NCBI GenBank assembly: GCA_021904315.1
Contig: CM038924.1
Coordinates: 16,131,987-16,195,986 of the forward strand
Length of the DNA: 64,000 bases
Reading direction: 5' to 3'
From: Sphagnum magellanicum
Lineage: Eukaryota > Streptophyta > Sphagnopsida > Sphagnales > Sphagnaceae
Under the pieces are notes generated by a model, which saw only the letters and a program-made list of their open reading frames with translations, was not told the DNA's origin and did no database searches. Within the stretch, counting starts at the first letter, position 1, and the number at the start of each line of letters is the position of its first letter. The position numbers and the translations under genes were made by a program. Below are positions 36,815 to 50,413 of the stretch, one piece after another.

Positions 36815-36950
36815 CAAATCTAACCACCATGGTTAGCTAGGGGATTGGAACCCAATAAAAAACTATTATTAATTGCATAACATCCATCTTTCATGGAAAG
36901 TTGGTGGGTTGTTGGTTCACTATGTTCACTATGTCAATTGGGCCCACATG
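36815..36950 (-). mobile_element. Palindromic MITE, broken half copy
   Basis: CACCATGGTTAGCTAGGGGA and GGAACCCAATA match the right part of the MITE copies at 22260 and 43975. The end reads TTGTTGGTTCACTATG. The left half is missing. Confidence 0.6.
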
Positions 36951-38379
36951 ATTTAGGAGTTAGCATAACACTGTCTATTTGAATCCCACAATGGCTCAGT
37001 TGTCGATGAATCCCAATTGAACTAACATTTTTCAAAAAAACTTTGAGCAAACATTTTCACAATATGTTTTCAAAAGTTGGCAAATTTCTTTTCAAAAGTC
37101 AGGGAACATAGAAACAAAATATTCTTTTTTCTTTCTTTTTTTTGGTGAAATTTCACACCAGAAAAAAGAGCTGAAATTGGGTTGAATATTTTTGTGAAGA
37201 AGCTTAAGGATAAATGTGACCAAGCAACTGTGCAAGGATTATCAAACGCTTGCCATAAGATTTCTAGAAATTCCCATTGATTATACCCTAACATGATCAC
37301 CTTCTTATGGTACATTGAAAGGATGCAAATTATGATGGAAATGCAGAATTTCAATTTAGACAATGCAAATTTGATTGTTTTTGGAAAGGCAAATGTGGCC
37401 TTGGAAAAAAGGACACTAGGAATGAATGAAATGAATTTTGTAATTCCACACTAAGTTAGTCCCATGGAATGAAACCACTAAGTTTGATTACAAGAAGGTA
37501 GATGTTCTTGAAAAAAATCCATTTGTGATACCTAGATGAATGAAATGAATTGAGAACTTGCACAACTGTCATTGTTGTTTTCTCCAATTTTCTGATGTAG
37601 CTTAATTTGCAGTCATCCATGACAAAATGCAATAAAAAATGACTATTGTCACTGATAAGATGGAAGAAAAAAAAGAATTCATCCATAACAATTTAGACAT
37701 CTTAAACTTTAGATTTCACCCCTTGATGAAAAAGAGGTGAAGATTTGCACTTAAATTTTTTTAATAGATGATTAAAAAAAACCACAAAATGAATGATTTC
37801 TAGAACCTTTCATTCTTATAAATTTTGCAAGAGTGCACATAAATTTACAATTAAAGAACATTTGTTCACAAGTGGTCACACAAGTCCAAGGCACATCCAT
37901 GACATGGGAGTTGGGACCCCAAGTACAATTATTAAAAGCCAACACAAATTTCAATGTTTTATTGTGGCAAAATTGAACAACTTGGTGACATTTTTTTCAT
38001 AAAATGAAAAAAAAAAAATTGTGATTTTAAGGGATTTTTTTCAACCTTTTTTGAAAAAAATTTAAATTAACCACATTTAGACCTAGGCATTTCCTAGGTC
38101 CCCACTTATAATACCACTTTTATAAAAATGTTATAGCCCACCTTGGACAGTTGCCATTTGATGCTAACTAATATTGACTATCCTTGGGAGTGGACAAACT
38201 TGAGAAACTGTTTTTTTAAGCCTTGAGCACAATCCTTCAAAAGAAAATGTAACACTGCAAAGAACTAGTTTTGTGATAGTTTAAACAAGTTTTATAAACT
38301 TGTACGACCATTTAATATTAAATCCTTCTTGGGATGCTAGCTAACAACGCAACATCTGAAATTTGAAATTTTGTTGGTT
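36951..38379. other. AT-rich stretch, no gene recognised
   Basis: Short frames only. 38250-38370 weakly repeats sequence seen at 6540-6640. Confidence 0.4.
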
Positions 38380-39570
38380 TATAAGTCTAGTCCAATGTTT
38401 TAGTTTTTTTGTGAATTTTTAAAATTTTGGAGTGAAAACAAATTTTACAATGAAAGCCCAAATTTTTGCAAGACTTCTTCAACTGCTTTTGAAAAATGGT
38501 GAAAGATTCATCATTAACAAATTCATCAGATCACTTCCTTCCTACCCCACTACCTCGCACTTGTTGCCTAGCAACTAGACTTGACATAAATAAAATATTT
38601 AAAAAAAAAAAAAAGGTTAACAAGTCAAAAAAGGAACTATGTTAACCATTGCGTTTAGAAATATGATAAGAAGCTGGAGATATCATGTTTTGTATCATGC
38701 AGTGCCTTAGAATCCATCACTCATGGTGCATTGTTGAGTATAGGTTCACTTTGGCCATTTGTTGGTGAGATTGGAATGGAACCTTTTGTTAGCTTTTGTG
38801 AGTATGCCGAATGTTATTACAACAAACAAAAATAATTGCATGTTATAATACGTTATAAAGGAATGCATTTTCCTTAGCCATTCAAGCTTTATTCAGCATG
38901 AAATTTTGTGCATATGAAAAAAATATAAATAAAAAGGAATGTTCTTTTATATATTCCTTTCTTTTTGAGGAAAGAATCTTCAAATTTTGAAAATAAATCT
39001 TGAAAATAAATTCAGCACATTTCTACTTGGGTTTTAGAGGGGGCTATTTTGTAATAGTGTTAAAAATCTTTTTGGACAAGTTGTAAAAATCCACCCTCAA
39101 TTTAATGTTAAATTTCTCTCGGGATGTTCCCATATTATGCAACATTAGAATTTTGGAGAAAAAAACGACTAATTTTCCTTCTAAATTTCCTTGGAATAAT
39201 GTTTTCAATGCAATACAAAAATTTGATTTTCACTTGAGGGCTTCATTTTTCTTGGCCTTGCCCTTATTTTGAAGAAAAAAAGTTTTGACATAAAAGAATT
39301 TCACCTCTTTACATTTACTTGGTAAAGAGAGAAGTTCCACACTAGAGAAAGGATCAAGTGCAAGGGGAGTCAAAGCCCATGGCCTGCAGTCAAGCCCATT
39401 AAGCCGTTATTTTGAAGCCATTAATCCCAAACAGGAAAATGTTTTTGAAACCCATCACATGAAACACATCTTTTATAGCCACAATGATTTTATTGGGGCT
39501 GATTTTTTGCCATTTTAAAACCTGGAAATGACATTTTCACATAAGCAAAGGATTTTGCACCAAAAGAAAA
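38380..39570 (+). repeat. Dispersed repeat, copy D (paired with 5870-7060)
   Basis: Same order of blocks as 5920-7060 with small indels, for example an added GTTGCCTAGCAACTAGACTT near 38560 that the other copy lacks. It ends at AAGGATTTTGCACCAAAAGA, about 50 bases before family R copy B begins. Confidence 0.85.
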
Positions 39571-40409
39571 GGGTTTTGGGTTTTAGGGTTTTGGTCTTGG
39601 ACCATTGTCTAAACGGCTTGAAACCAATTTAAAGCTTTCGACCAATAAGATTGCTTGAATTCATTGGTCCCTAGACCTTGGACACTTGTCTAAAGTCACC
39701 CTTAGACTAGAAATCAAAATATGATGTGAATTGGGCAACACTAGGGGTAGTACATAGTACCACTATTTGATCTAAAATATGTGGGCACTGGGATTCGCAA
39801 GAAAAGGAAAAAATGTTTGTGAAAATGCAAATCAGTTCAGTTGCAATTATTTTTTTAATTGGCAAATTTTCAGCAAAGTTCGACCTGAAAAGTATGATTT
39901 TTTCCCTTACAAAGTAGTGGTTTCCTTCATTTTTTGGCCATTTTTGACCAAAATATTTTTTAAAATTTGGGAAAATGCGCTTTACTAGTGTACATTCAAC
40001 TATTTTACCCATTTTGGAGGAAACGTTTGCCAATTCCTATATGAAAAAAAATTGGGAAAAAGCCCTGGTGTGAAGGATAATCAAGGAAAATTTCAGCCAA
40101 ATTCATCAAATTTCGAAAATGAGAAAGATTCCAAATTGCCATTTTTTAATGATAAATAAATTCCAGTGGGTAACCAAGCATTTAGAGTATTTCTTTGTTA
40201 ACTTTCATATCTGTTATATAGCCACACGTGGCTGGTCTCGACTTTGGCTATATCACAAAATTGGCAATGGAAACACTGATAATTTGGTGAGCTTTGTTAA
40301 TTCAATACATTATCCTTACTTCATTTTTTTAAAGGGTCTATTCTAATTTTTTTTTTGTTTGTCTCATTTTATTTCATTTCAGTGCAAGTTTTGGTTTAGT
40401 TGAAATTTT

Positions 40410-40955
40410 ATTGTTTTGTTAAATAATATAAGTTGTCATATATGTATACTGGTTCAGCCTCAAATTCTTTAGCTAGTAAAAAAGAGCCACCTTTAGAAAT
40501 GGATGATTGCGCAAATGAATTGCACAATCACATCCAACAAATTGTGGTTTAGCTTGACAATGTTGCTTTTTACCCCCTCATTCCAAGGGCAAATGTTTTT
40601 TGGATCTATCACATTAAAAATGCAATTTTCGTGCAATCAAATCAATTGAAAGTTGTAATATTTAAACACCTTCAATGACACCCAGGAAAAGCCTAGACAT
40701 GTGATACAACATGTCGAGCTATTTGACAATAAATTCAACTTAATCCTCATGAACCCACAGGAGGTCACTCCTTGTATATTTTAGCTAGCACTTAAAATAA
40801 AATAATTTTTTTTATATGTTAAGAAATAATGAGATGTTTCAAATATATTCTAAATGTATTCGAATAATAAATTATAGACACCTTACTTACATAGATTAAA
40901 TAAACTATAAATTCAGTTTTTTTTTCAATAATTTGAACCATACATTTTTTTCTCT
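40410..40955 (+). repeat. Insertion specific to family R copy B, related to 58090-58380
   Basis: Absent from copy A, where TTGGTTTAGTTGAA joins directly to TGATGTTTGGAATAAA. Its middle part (GGATGATT..., CAATCACA, GGGCAAATGTTTTTTG-like, CAATGACACCCA) matches 58100-58380. In 57.8-58.4 kb this block also follows family R sequence, so it may be an ancestral part lost from copy A rather than a new insertion. Confidence 0.7.
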
Positions 40956-43678
40956 GATGTTTGGAATAAAATGCAAATAGCGTCCCCAACATAGAGCATG
41001 GTGGAAGGTTCCACAATCCTCTGAAGTAGAAGGGCTAACTAAGGCCAGATGCAATCCTTTCAAACATGCAGTCACTACTATTATAATTTAGAGGGTTAAA
41101 AATTTAGAACGTTAACCCTACATGTAACTACATTATAACCCTGTAAATTAGAACCCAAATTATTCCAAGTAGAAACCTTCTATTATAATTTGGAATTCCC
41201 CATCATTAGAAATGGGTATTGTAGGCTGTTAGGTCCTTCCTTAGGCACAAGATGTGATAACTGTCAACCATACAAAATGTGCTTTAAGATATGTGTATTT
41301 TGTTTTTTAGCATTAAAACTACGGATTTAACCCTGTGCTGTGCTGTTGTTAGAGAGTCCACACTGAGTGTGAGAGAATATGGATTCCCCTTCAGTAAATG
41401 AAGCTTGGTACCAAATCATCGATGATGTTTTTCATCATTCAAACAAAATCTCCTACCCTTTTGTGAGCAGACTTGCAAAAATCAGGTTATAACTAACATC
41501 AGTGTAGACCAAGCTTAAGGGATCTACAACCTTTACAAGCAGATGCACTGATTGTCAAAAGATTGTTCTGGCTACCCACATCCCAAATGAACTGCCTATA
41601 CTGCCAGATTTGCTTGAAGTTTTTGTGTCTGCCCGAAAATGTTTTTGCAAAGCTCTGCCTGATTTTTTTTAAATTGTAAAACATGGGCTAACACCTGGTC
41701 CAAATGACCTAGTCATATTGACACTTTAGGATTTGCACATGCCCAATACTGGGGCTTGAAGGAGCTCTCTTTACATTCCCCTTATGTACATTTGCACAAA
41801 AAATCTGAACTTCAAATATCTCACCTGTAACCTTTTTTATGCACAAGCACTTTAATTAATCTGGAATATATCCCACTAAATAGTTTGACAACTCCATATA
41901 CACAACAGCAGCTTCAACACATGTGAGTTGAAAGATTAATTAATTTTGAAGATTCCATGCCCAAAAAATCAAATAGTGGATGAGATTCTCTATATCTGTT
42001 CACAAAATTTTCTGCTTTGACAAAATATATATTTGAAAAAATCAACTTTTCTACAAATAATACATTTTTGGTGAAAATAGTTAAGGTAACTAAGGGATGC
42101 CAATGAGTTCCTTACTACTTAGGGTAGAAGATTTTAGAAATCCCTCAAGGTAAGTACAAGGTCTGAATATTTGTCCAGAAAGCAAGATGCTCATCAAAAG
42201 ATGTGTTCAGTTATAATTTACTTCATTTTCATGAAGAACCAATTGACAACTGCATGCTTCAGTACATGAGTTAGTACAATGAGATGCATTCAAGCACCAC
42301 CAGAGAAATTAGAGCTTGCAGACTGTTAAGTGCTGAGGAAAGCTGGATTTGGCGAGCAGGGTTTTGATTTTCAATTCTGTGACAATCAGAATTTAGGCCA
42401 ATCTTTTGAAAAATGAATTTACACTAAAAACCCCAAAATTTCCCACTTTTTACTCTGAAGCTTTTGTGCAGTAAAATCACTACTATGGTGGGCCTATAAA
42501 AAGGTCAGTTGATTGACTATCACTATGACTATGTAATAGACAGGTGAGAGTAAAGTGGAACGGAGGGCCTTGCCGGGTAACCCTATGACCCTGGACCTCT
42601 CTCATGGGTACATGTCTGATGTGCATCACAATGGGAAGATGGGCCTTTACATACGATTTTTTTTCCTCCCCTCTTTGTTAAGGTTATCAAAACAATCAAC
42701 ACAAGCTGTGCACGTATTAAGGAACAATTCTTCATATGGGTTGTTTCAAGTTGTAGGTTCTGGTATGGGCAAAAGACCTTCATGCACATGTAATATGGGT
42801 ACTATGATTCTTGTATTCAACATGCATTAATTCGCACTTAAAAGCTTTCTACTTGCCAATAAAAACATATTGGATGAGGGACATGGGTCCTGGTTTATGG
42901 AAAATCTGAAGAGCAGGTATAAGCAGTGTTTTTTTAAAAATATGATCTCAACCTATACAAAGGATTTCTCACAGAAAAAATGACGTAAACTCGCCAGATT
43001 TTGAGGGACTTGGTTTTCAAATCACCAGATTTTTATGATGAGTTCCAGTACGTAGACAGGAATATAGAACAATTCTTTTTTTCTTTTCCTACTTTCATAT
43101 ATTTCTATGTAGCCAAATTTGGCTAAATCGTTCTGTGAATGATGGCCACTTTGGCTACATCACAAATTCCTTAAAAGAAACCCTGGCTAGAAGATGTCAA
43201 GGAGGTGTGCAACCCAGTCAAAAAGCTATGCTTGAAGGTATGTTGAAGTCCTAGCCCCAGTAATGGCCAAAAAGCATTGTTGAACAGGTATTACTGTTCA
43301 CATGCAATATTGGTACCGATGATTCTTGGATGGCAACATGCATTAATTAGCATTAGAAACCTTTCTCACTCGCCAATAAAAACATACTGAATTATGAGGG
43401 TTGTCAAAAGTCCGAAGAGTCCGCACTACATGCCAAGCCTCAACAACAAAGTGAATCCTTCAAAGTAAACGATATCATGTCTGATGATTCTCTGTCATTT
43501 AATGGGGTTTATTAGTTTTCCAGGTCTGACAATTGGCCTCACAACAAGAAGTGGGTTGGCAGGTCCATTTTGAGGAAGCTTGTTGCATAGGATGCGTTCA
43601 ATGCAGCACACCCATTGAGTAGCTTGTCACCTTCTCAGCGACTGCAAACCTCCAGCTTCTATAAATCTAGCCTATAGG

Positions 43679-44098
43679 GGCCACAGTAAACTATCACCCA
43701 CCAGTGCACCATCCACTGGATGCCTCTTATTACTCAGTTGCGGATAAACCTCAACCGAGTTCATATTTGGTTTCATCTGGGTAATCAATTTTGTAGCAAA
43801 TAGGTCTCATGTATAGGTAGATAGGGAGGCAAATAGGTAACTACTAGGTATGTGGATAGTTTATACATAGTCAAGGGCTGTTTTTACTACCTACCTTCTA
43901 ACAACCTGCTTGTAGGTTGTTGTGCAGGTTGTTAGTAGGTAGGTAGGAAAAGAAAGCAACTTAGCTAACCCCCATGGTTAGCTAAGGAACTGGAACCCAA
44001 CAGAAACTATTTCGTCACCACTTACCATTCATCCTTCATGGTGCGCTGGCAGGTGCTGGTACCATTCATCCTTCATGGTGCGCAAGCAGGTGCTGTGG
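43679..44098 (-). mobile_element. Palindromic MITE, copy 4 (inside family R copy B)
   Basis: Same place and orientation as in copy A. The right end carries a duplicated block of about 36 bases (ACCATTCATCCTTCATGGTG occurs twice, near 44020 and 44060). Confidence 0.78.
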
Positions 44099-44990
44099 GG
44101 CTATTACAAAGGTTGTTACTTAGGGCCATCAACCATAAGAAGATCTAGCCAAATCTGGCAATTTCAAAGTAGGACAGTTGAAAATTTTAAGGGTTCACTT
44201 TTTTCACCCAGGGATAGAATTCTGATGATTCATGATCATGAAATTTTTTTAATACATTTATAACATGCCATTTTGCAATACATACATAAGTTTTTCACAA
44301 AAGTTTTAGATGAGGTCAGGTCCACTGTCGTTTTACCTACAATTTTTTGCATTTCAAAACTAAAAATTGACAATTTTAAAATATATTTCTGGTGTAAATT
44401 AAGCCAATTTTGTTAATTTCTTGAAAAAATCACCAAATTTTCAATATGACAAAACTGAAGAAAAACACTGGTCATGCTGTTTCATTGTGCTCACATATTA
44501 CATCTATTGTAAGAATGCCCAATGTTAGAAGCTTAGGAAGATTATTGGTGTCTATGGTTTCCAATCTTGAGTTTATGAATTCTCTTCAATGTTGTTAACT
44601 GCTTTGAACTTTGAAGGAAAAGGGTGCCCCCCACCCTGCACACCCTTCCCACCAAATAGTTTTACTCAATTCTTAGTTTAGCTCCGCCCATACTTGGTAT
44701 GTGGGTACCCAACAACATTCCTCACATCCAAGATGGTTCATTGCCTTGGAATGATGGAGACTGCAAGGGGAATGTTGCAAAATGCAGTTGCCACAAAGTT
44801 GGCAAGTTGGGTCAATTCGGCATCAATAAAGAGTTAAAAAGTAGCCAAATGAGGAAGCCCTTGCTTTAACTTGTAAGGCAAGGACTGAGAAGGGAGTGTT
44901 CCCAGTATGCAGGGCCAATTGAGACAAGAAGCAAGCATGGGACCCAACTCCCAAAACAGACCTGCCCACCAAACAATTGCACATTGAAAA

Positions 44991-47900
44991 GTTGAGTTCA
45001 GCCCATCTTATTGAGCAATTCATCAATTTAAATATTTAGGAAAGCCTAACTTGTAACATTTTTCCATCATAATTTTTGTGTCCTTCAATTATTATATTAT
45101 TTTAATTTGATATCATTGGTTGGTCACCGATTCTGATCTTGTTGATTGGAGATTTTCAACTTCAAATGTTGAATGGAATTTGTTGTTTTCACTTACCTTG
45201 AATTATTAACCATAATACATCAATTAGTACCATCAAGCCAAATTATTTAAATTGCTTAAAACTCTATGATCTACTTGGAGTTCAATCTAAGATTTCATCT
45301 TATTATAAGTTATAAAATTTGTTTGGATAAGGTTGACCTTAGTAAAATTTACCTGTAGGAATTCATGGTCTCCTTGGTTCGAACCTTAGGAGAGGGCATG
45401 CAATCATATTGCCCTCTTGCAATAGGTAGATAATGATCAGATGGCCCAAAAGGAGCATGCAACCTTACAAGGTTTTTGCATCTTTACCACTCAATCATGC
45501 TTGCAAAATTTCAACCTAATTATTGGCATCATTTTATGTTAATCACCTAATAAACACTTGCAAAGGAGATATAAGTAGTATGATGTAGAATTTGAACTTA
45601 TGGGCATGGATGTGGGTGAAATACAGATTTATTAAAATGAAGATGATGCTATTTCATAGTGAAAGATTTGTATGGTGTTTCAACATGAACTATCTGTTGG
45701 TACCCTAGTAAATAGGTTGAGCATCATGTTGATGACACAAATCTTTGAAGGAAAAAACCTTGATGTTAATACATGTGCATTGTGACAATGGTTTTCACAT
45801 CTTACTAATCAAAATGTGAAATTATGTGTTCCTAGTGTACACCAAAATGTGAAGACATAAAGCATCTATAAGTGATTAATAATATATTTTGGGCAACCCT
45901 TTTCACATAGACTAATCTTTTCACAGTTATAAAATTTGCTTATGGACTTAAAAACAACCTAAAAATTGTCTCATGACAAAAAAACAAATATAAAGTTGGC
46001 ACATTTTTAAAAAGATGTTTTCAGTTGTATACAATTTTGTAAGTGTACACTTTGTCCTGCCAATCCCCATACCACACACATTTTCTAATATCCGCAATGT
46101 ATCCAACCAGATTTTGGCATGTAATTTGGAGGGATGCAAATCCAGGAGCTCCAAGATTTAAACCCAATCCACATAAAATGGAAATATATGTTGTGAATAC
46201 TTTGTGAATAGTTGGTGCTTGTATGTGTATTATTTCCCTGTCCTCTCCAGTGTTCGGCATTTCTTTTACTTTTATGAAGAACCTTTGGTTCCAGTTTTTA
46301 AGAATTTCAAAGAATTATCTCAGTTCTAGTTTGACACATAAATGGAACTAGCAATCTATTTCGAAGTCTAGTTCTTGACAAAACAAATGTAGGTTTGGTT
46401 TCGAATTTGAAAATCAGACCTGGTTTCGGTGTAATACTTACTAATCTAGACCAGAATTGACAATTAACTCTGTTAAGCCCGGTTAGCACCTATCATTTTT
46501 TTTTCAAAGTTGTTTTAAAAGCTTTGGTTCTGGTTTTAGTTCCATGTCTAAATAGAATTGGATTCTTGGTTGTGGGTCCAATTTTTTAAGAAAATAAAAA
46601 CAGGTTCCAATTCATGTTTCTGGTTCTTAAATTCAGACTTGGTTTTGGTTTGGTTTTTATTAACTATAACGAGAACTGATGTACCCAAAATTGGTCCCCT
46701 CCCTATGCCTCCTTTCTTGCTTGCTTCCATTATCAGCCCATTTTGCTATGTTAATTCAGCTTTCATAAAAACTTTTGCCGGGTTTTTTAGTGTACATAGA
46801 AAGTGCATTACCTGGTGTAAAGAGCCCACGAGCTTCATGAAAATGTAATTGCCCACCTCCATAGTCACTATGGTTTTGAAAAGCCCACTATCCTGAACTA
46901 CACCTGAAGATGGGTATAGGAAAGTTTAACAAGTTTGTGAGTAATTTCGATGTTGCCATATGTCCCCTCTTCCATACCTCTTTCATAGAAGGGTAGAGCA
47001 TTCTTGCTAGACATCATAGTTGTAACCTGCATCAAGAGCTTGATTCTACAACACAAAATTTACTACTTGGAATGGGGAATACGTTCCAGTCTGTAGGGAA
47101 GTGGTCCCATTCTATGATCTACTATTGTCGTGAAAGGGGGACATAGTTGTGGGCTACATAGAAAGAGTTCCTTTGAATACCTTTGACTAAATACTTTTGT
47201 CAATTGCAATTTCAGCCTCCAACACTGTCAAACACTTGCAGAGAATAGAAATCATTTGGCTTTAGCTTGACCAAGGATTGTTGACAAGCTTGGAAACTCT
47301 TGAGCCTTGATGATGCAGACACATGAAGTATTCTCTAGAAAAATCCATGTACGGGCCTTGAACTTTAAAACATAGTGAGCTTTGATGCAAATTGATATAC
47401 CAGTTACAAATTTAAATGAAGAACATAAGCACCAGCAAGAGTTTAGATAGGCGTCCCAATTAGTTGCAACGCAAGAAATCTACATCAACAAACATCTTCA
47501 CAAGTCAAATGAGCTTCTGAAATTGCAATGCCATATATCTATATCAAGAGGTGTGTTCATAACCATGACTGGAGGTCCCTTGCAGAAGTAGATTGGCCTA
47601 CAAATGGTATTTGGATGGACCATTGGCTAACAACCCATCAGTATTGTCCTATCTGACTTCCTGAATTAATGATGTATATCCAAAGAGTTTATCATCAAAC
47701 AGCCTACAAACAAGTCACTCCACAAAGTGCTGATTAGTTGGAGAGATTATTTAGGCTTAATTGCATTTCTCCATGCTCATAACTTCGGATTCATACTCAA
47801 TTTTCAATTGTGATTCCAAATCATGGCAGTTACACAGTTACACATTAGGGTGGCACTGCCAACAATGTGATGAAATTGTGAACTCCACCAAAGTCTCCTG

Positions 47901-48074
47901 AATACCAAATGCCATCCCATATGATGTCCGCCCTAGGTCTGCACTTTTTGCTTGTGCAGAAAATTTCTAATATCACTCTTTTGGCCTACTAGTAGATCCC
48001 TAACTCTTCTTCATTTTGGCTTAATGGTGCCACTAAAACTCAGAACCAAGACCTGGCCTATTCATGCATATCTA
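44991..48074. other. Unique-looking AT-rich stretch, no gene recognised
   Basis: A GGTTCGAACC word at about 45379 resembles a polymerase III B box, perhaps of a SINE. 46270-46660 is a degenerate low-complexity tract built on GGTTYTGGTTT. 46900-47700 is less AT-rich and may hold a decayed element, but no protein family could be read. Confidence 0.4.
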
Positions 48075-48330
48075 TGTATGAAGGAAGGTTATTTGTTTGT
48101 TTTGTTTGTCAAGTTGAAATCTCCCAAACCGCAACACCTCTTGTTGCACTCTTGGTACCATTGGAAAGCTCGAGTTGGCTTCATAATGTTTGAACATGTG
48201 GTGGAGAAGTTAATAATGAATATTTAATAATTTTTTCATTAAGAATTCCTTTAAATTCAAACTAAAAATTATATGAGAATTTGGGCATGCTCTTGGTATT
48301 GTTGAAAAGCCCTCAGTGAGTAGGATAGGA
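48075..48330 (+). repeat. Diverged repeat paired with 7327-7590
   Basis: See the ordered word matches described for 7327-7590, here on the same strand. It extends into the open frame 47952-48227, which has no other support as a gene. Confidence 0.5.
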
Positions 48331-49069
48331 TTTAATGAAGGTGTTTTGGAAATTCAATTAGTTTTTGAAAAAATGGTTTTGAAGGGAAAATTTAGTTGGG
48401 TAACCAATTCACACTTGGACCAATTGCACATGATACATTAATAATGATTGCAACAAACTACAAGTTATAAGACTTCTGACTTGAATTGACCATAAACTGC
48501 ATGCACTCCAACCTTACAAAGTAGCTATGGCAGTGAATAAAATGTTGACAATCATGGAAAGACGACCTTTAAACTATTGTGCATTTTTTAAGGAACCTTG
48601 GATTCATGTATAAATTTTTTAGGAGACCTATGAAACCTCCAGGTAATGTTGTGGTAAAATTTCAAAGGATATGAGAACCTCCATATAAGGTTTTGGTTGG
48701 TATTCTAGAACATGGTGGTTCCCTAGAGTGAAAGGGTTTTTTTTAAAGAGCAAATGGTTTTAGGTATAGTTAAGGTTTAAGGTTTCTAATTAAAATGATG
48801 AAATGACAAGTAATTTTTTAATAAAAATATTTACATGAATATATAGTTTTCAATTTATAATGTGATATTGACCATAGAAAACATTTCACAAGTCCTAATC
48901 AAGTGGCCTAAACATCAATAGGCTATGATTTTTCTCATTACCATTTGCACACAAAATTTCATGTTTCTTGCAAGTGGGATTTTTTGGGGGTCATATCATT
49001 CCTACAACTAGCAACCAATAATCTTTGTTGGTTCTTCCCCATATGAACACAACTAGACAAAACAAAAGC

Positions 49070-50000
49070 TTCAAACATTGACATAACCATAAGAAATTGA
49101 TCAACGCCATAAGCCTTCACACATCAACACAACCACAAAGGTCATGAAGTTTGTGAATTGTTGCCCCCATGCATCAATAGAACCCCTAGAAAACTTGAAG
49201 AGCTTTTAATTTCCTACCCCCATACATTAACATACTCACAAAATATTTTAAAAATTTGCAGCAAGTCAAATCCCCATGCATTAACAAAACCCAAAAAATG
49301 TTAAAGACCTTAAGGGTTGCTACCCCCTTGCATCAACAAAACCACACCAAAAACAAAGACCTCGAAAGTTGAACCCCATGCATCAATATAATTGCAACGA
49401 GCATTTTGTCAAAACATGATTTTCATGACTACATTCATATGACTACATACTCAAATAAGATCCATCCATTGTTAATTCGATTTTGACATAAGCAACTACA
49501 AAAATGGTATAAACAACAAGTCCAATTTGACTACATTCCTATTTTTGTAACCTTGAAAGTCACATTTTGAATAGTGAAGTCAAATCCCCATGCATAACAT
49601 AATCCAAAAAAAATACAAAGCCTTCTAAAACTAAAACCCCCATGTATCAATGGAACAAAAAAATCGATAGTACTTTCAAGTTGTCAGCTCATGCCTCAAT
49701 CGAACTATACCAAAAAAAAGAGGAATTGTTGGATATTAAATCTCAAATTTCAAAGCATCAACAAATTTTTTTGAATTATTGCCCTCATGCATCAACAAAT
49801 CCATCCAATTTCTTTTTTTGGGGTCAAATCTTCAAACATTAGCAAAGTTAAAACAAAAAAGGAAACACAACTTTAGTATTGTTGCCCCCTTGCATCAACA
49901 TAATGGTAAAAGAATAAAACCCACAAGAAAATCAAAGCACTTTTAAGTTGTTACCCCCACATCAATCGAACCACAAAGATGTTTAAAGTCATTTAACCAA
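49070..50000 (+). repeat. Degenerate minisatellite, unit about 52 bp
   Basis: The words CATGCATCAACA, TTGCATCAACAAAACC or close variants recur near 49128, 49168, 49222, 49275, 49328, 49379, 49590, 49640, 49690, 49788, 49888 and 49962, mostly 50-54 bases apart. They are preceded by a CCCC run and followed by an A-rich, AAAGACCTT-like stretch. The units are strongly diverged. It does not encode a shared protein repeat. Confidence 0.75.
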
Positions 50001-50125
50001 TTTTGAAAACTCAACTTTCTTCTTAGCCACCTTATCACTAGGAGATTGTAATAGACATTACTACAACAAATGAATTTAATTTAGAAATATTACAAATTAT
50101 AAAGAAGTTCAAAAGAACTTTTGAG

Positions 50126-50413
50126 TTAATGCTTACTCACATGATATTTTAAAAGCATGGCCAAAATCAATTGACCTTCTTTGAAAAGACCTTGTTCCTC
50201 AATGAATCTCATATGTTCCTTATTCAACATGTCATCACATGTGAGAAAATGATCCGGAGAATTTTCCTTGGCTCCTTCACACACAAAATGGGCATCATTA
50301 CACCAATTTTTAATAACAAGAATGAGGTGGTCCAAGTTGTTAATTCTAACATGAAACCGTTGAAAATTTATGATAACACTAATGACAATGAAAATTTTGT
50401 CAAACTCAATCAA
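50126..50413 (-). pseudogene. Possible hAT transposase C-terminal remnant
   Basis: A 95-codon open frame contains LILVIKNWCNDAHFVC and LNKEHMRFIEEQGLF. These recall the KNWP-D-R...EEHG-LF region near the end of hAT-like transposases known from plants, by memory of the family. It lies on the same strand and in the expected 3' position relative to the clearer transposase pieces at 54.9-55.6 kb. The intervening 4.5 kb, which includes tandem repeats, is too long for an intact element. Confidence 0.4.

Larger units (their letters stand above)
39617..44990 (+). repeat. Family R, copy B (about 5.4 kb)
   Basis: Collinear with 18556-23740, same orientation, with clear but moderate divergence. It differs by the extra 540 bp at 40410-40955 and by lacking about 460 bp present in copy A. 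The sequence just outside both ends differs from copy A, so the duplicated unit is about this size. Confidence 0.88.

Noticed and set aside
46558-46848. 96-codon plus-strand frame
   Set aside because: It sits in a GGTTYTGGTTT low-complexity tract that is open by composition.
49070-50000. Regularly spaced repeats as a CRISPR array
   Set aside because: The repeats are degenerate, spacers are related to each other, and the genomic context is eukaryotic.
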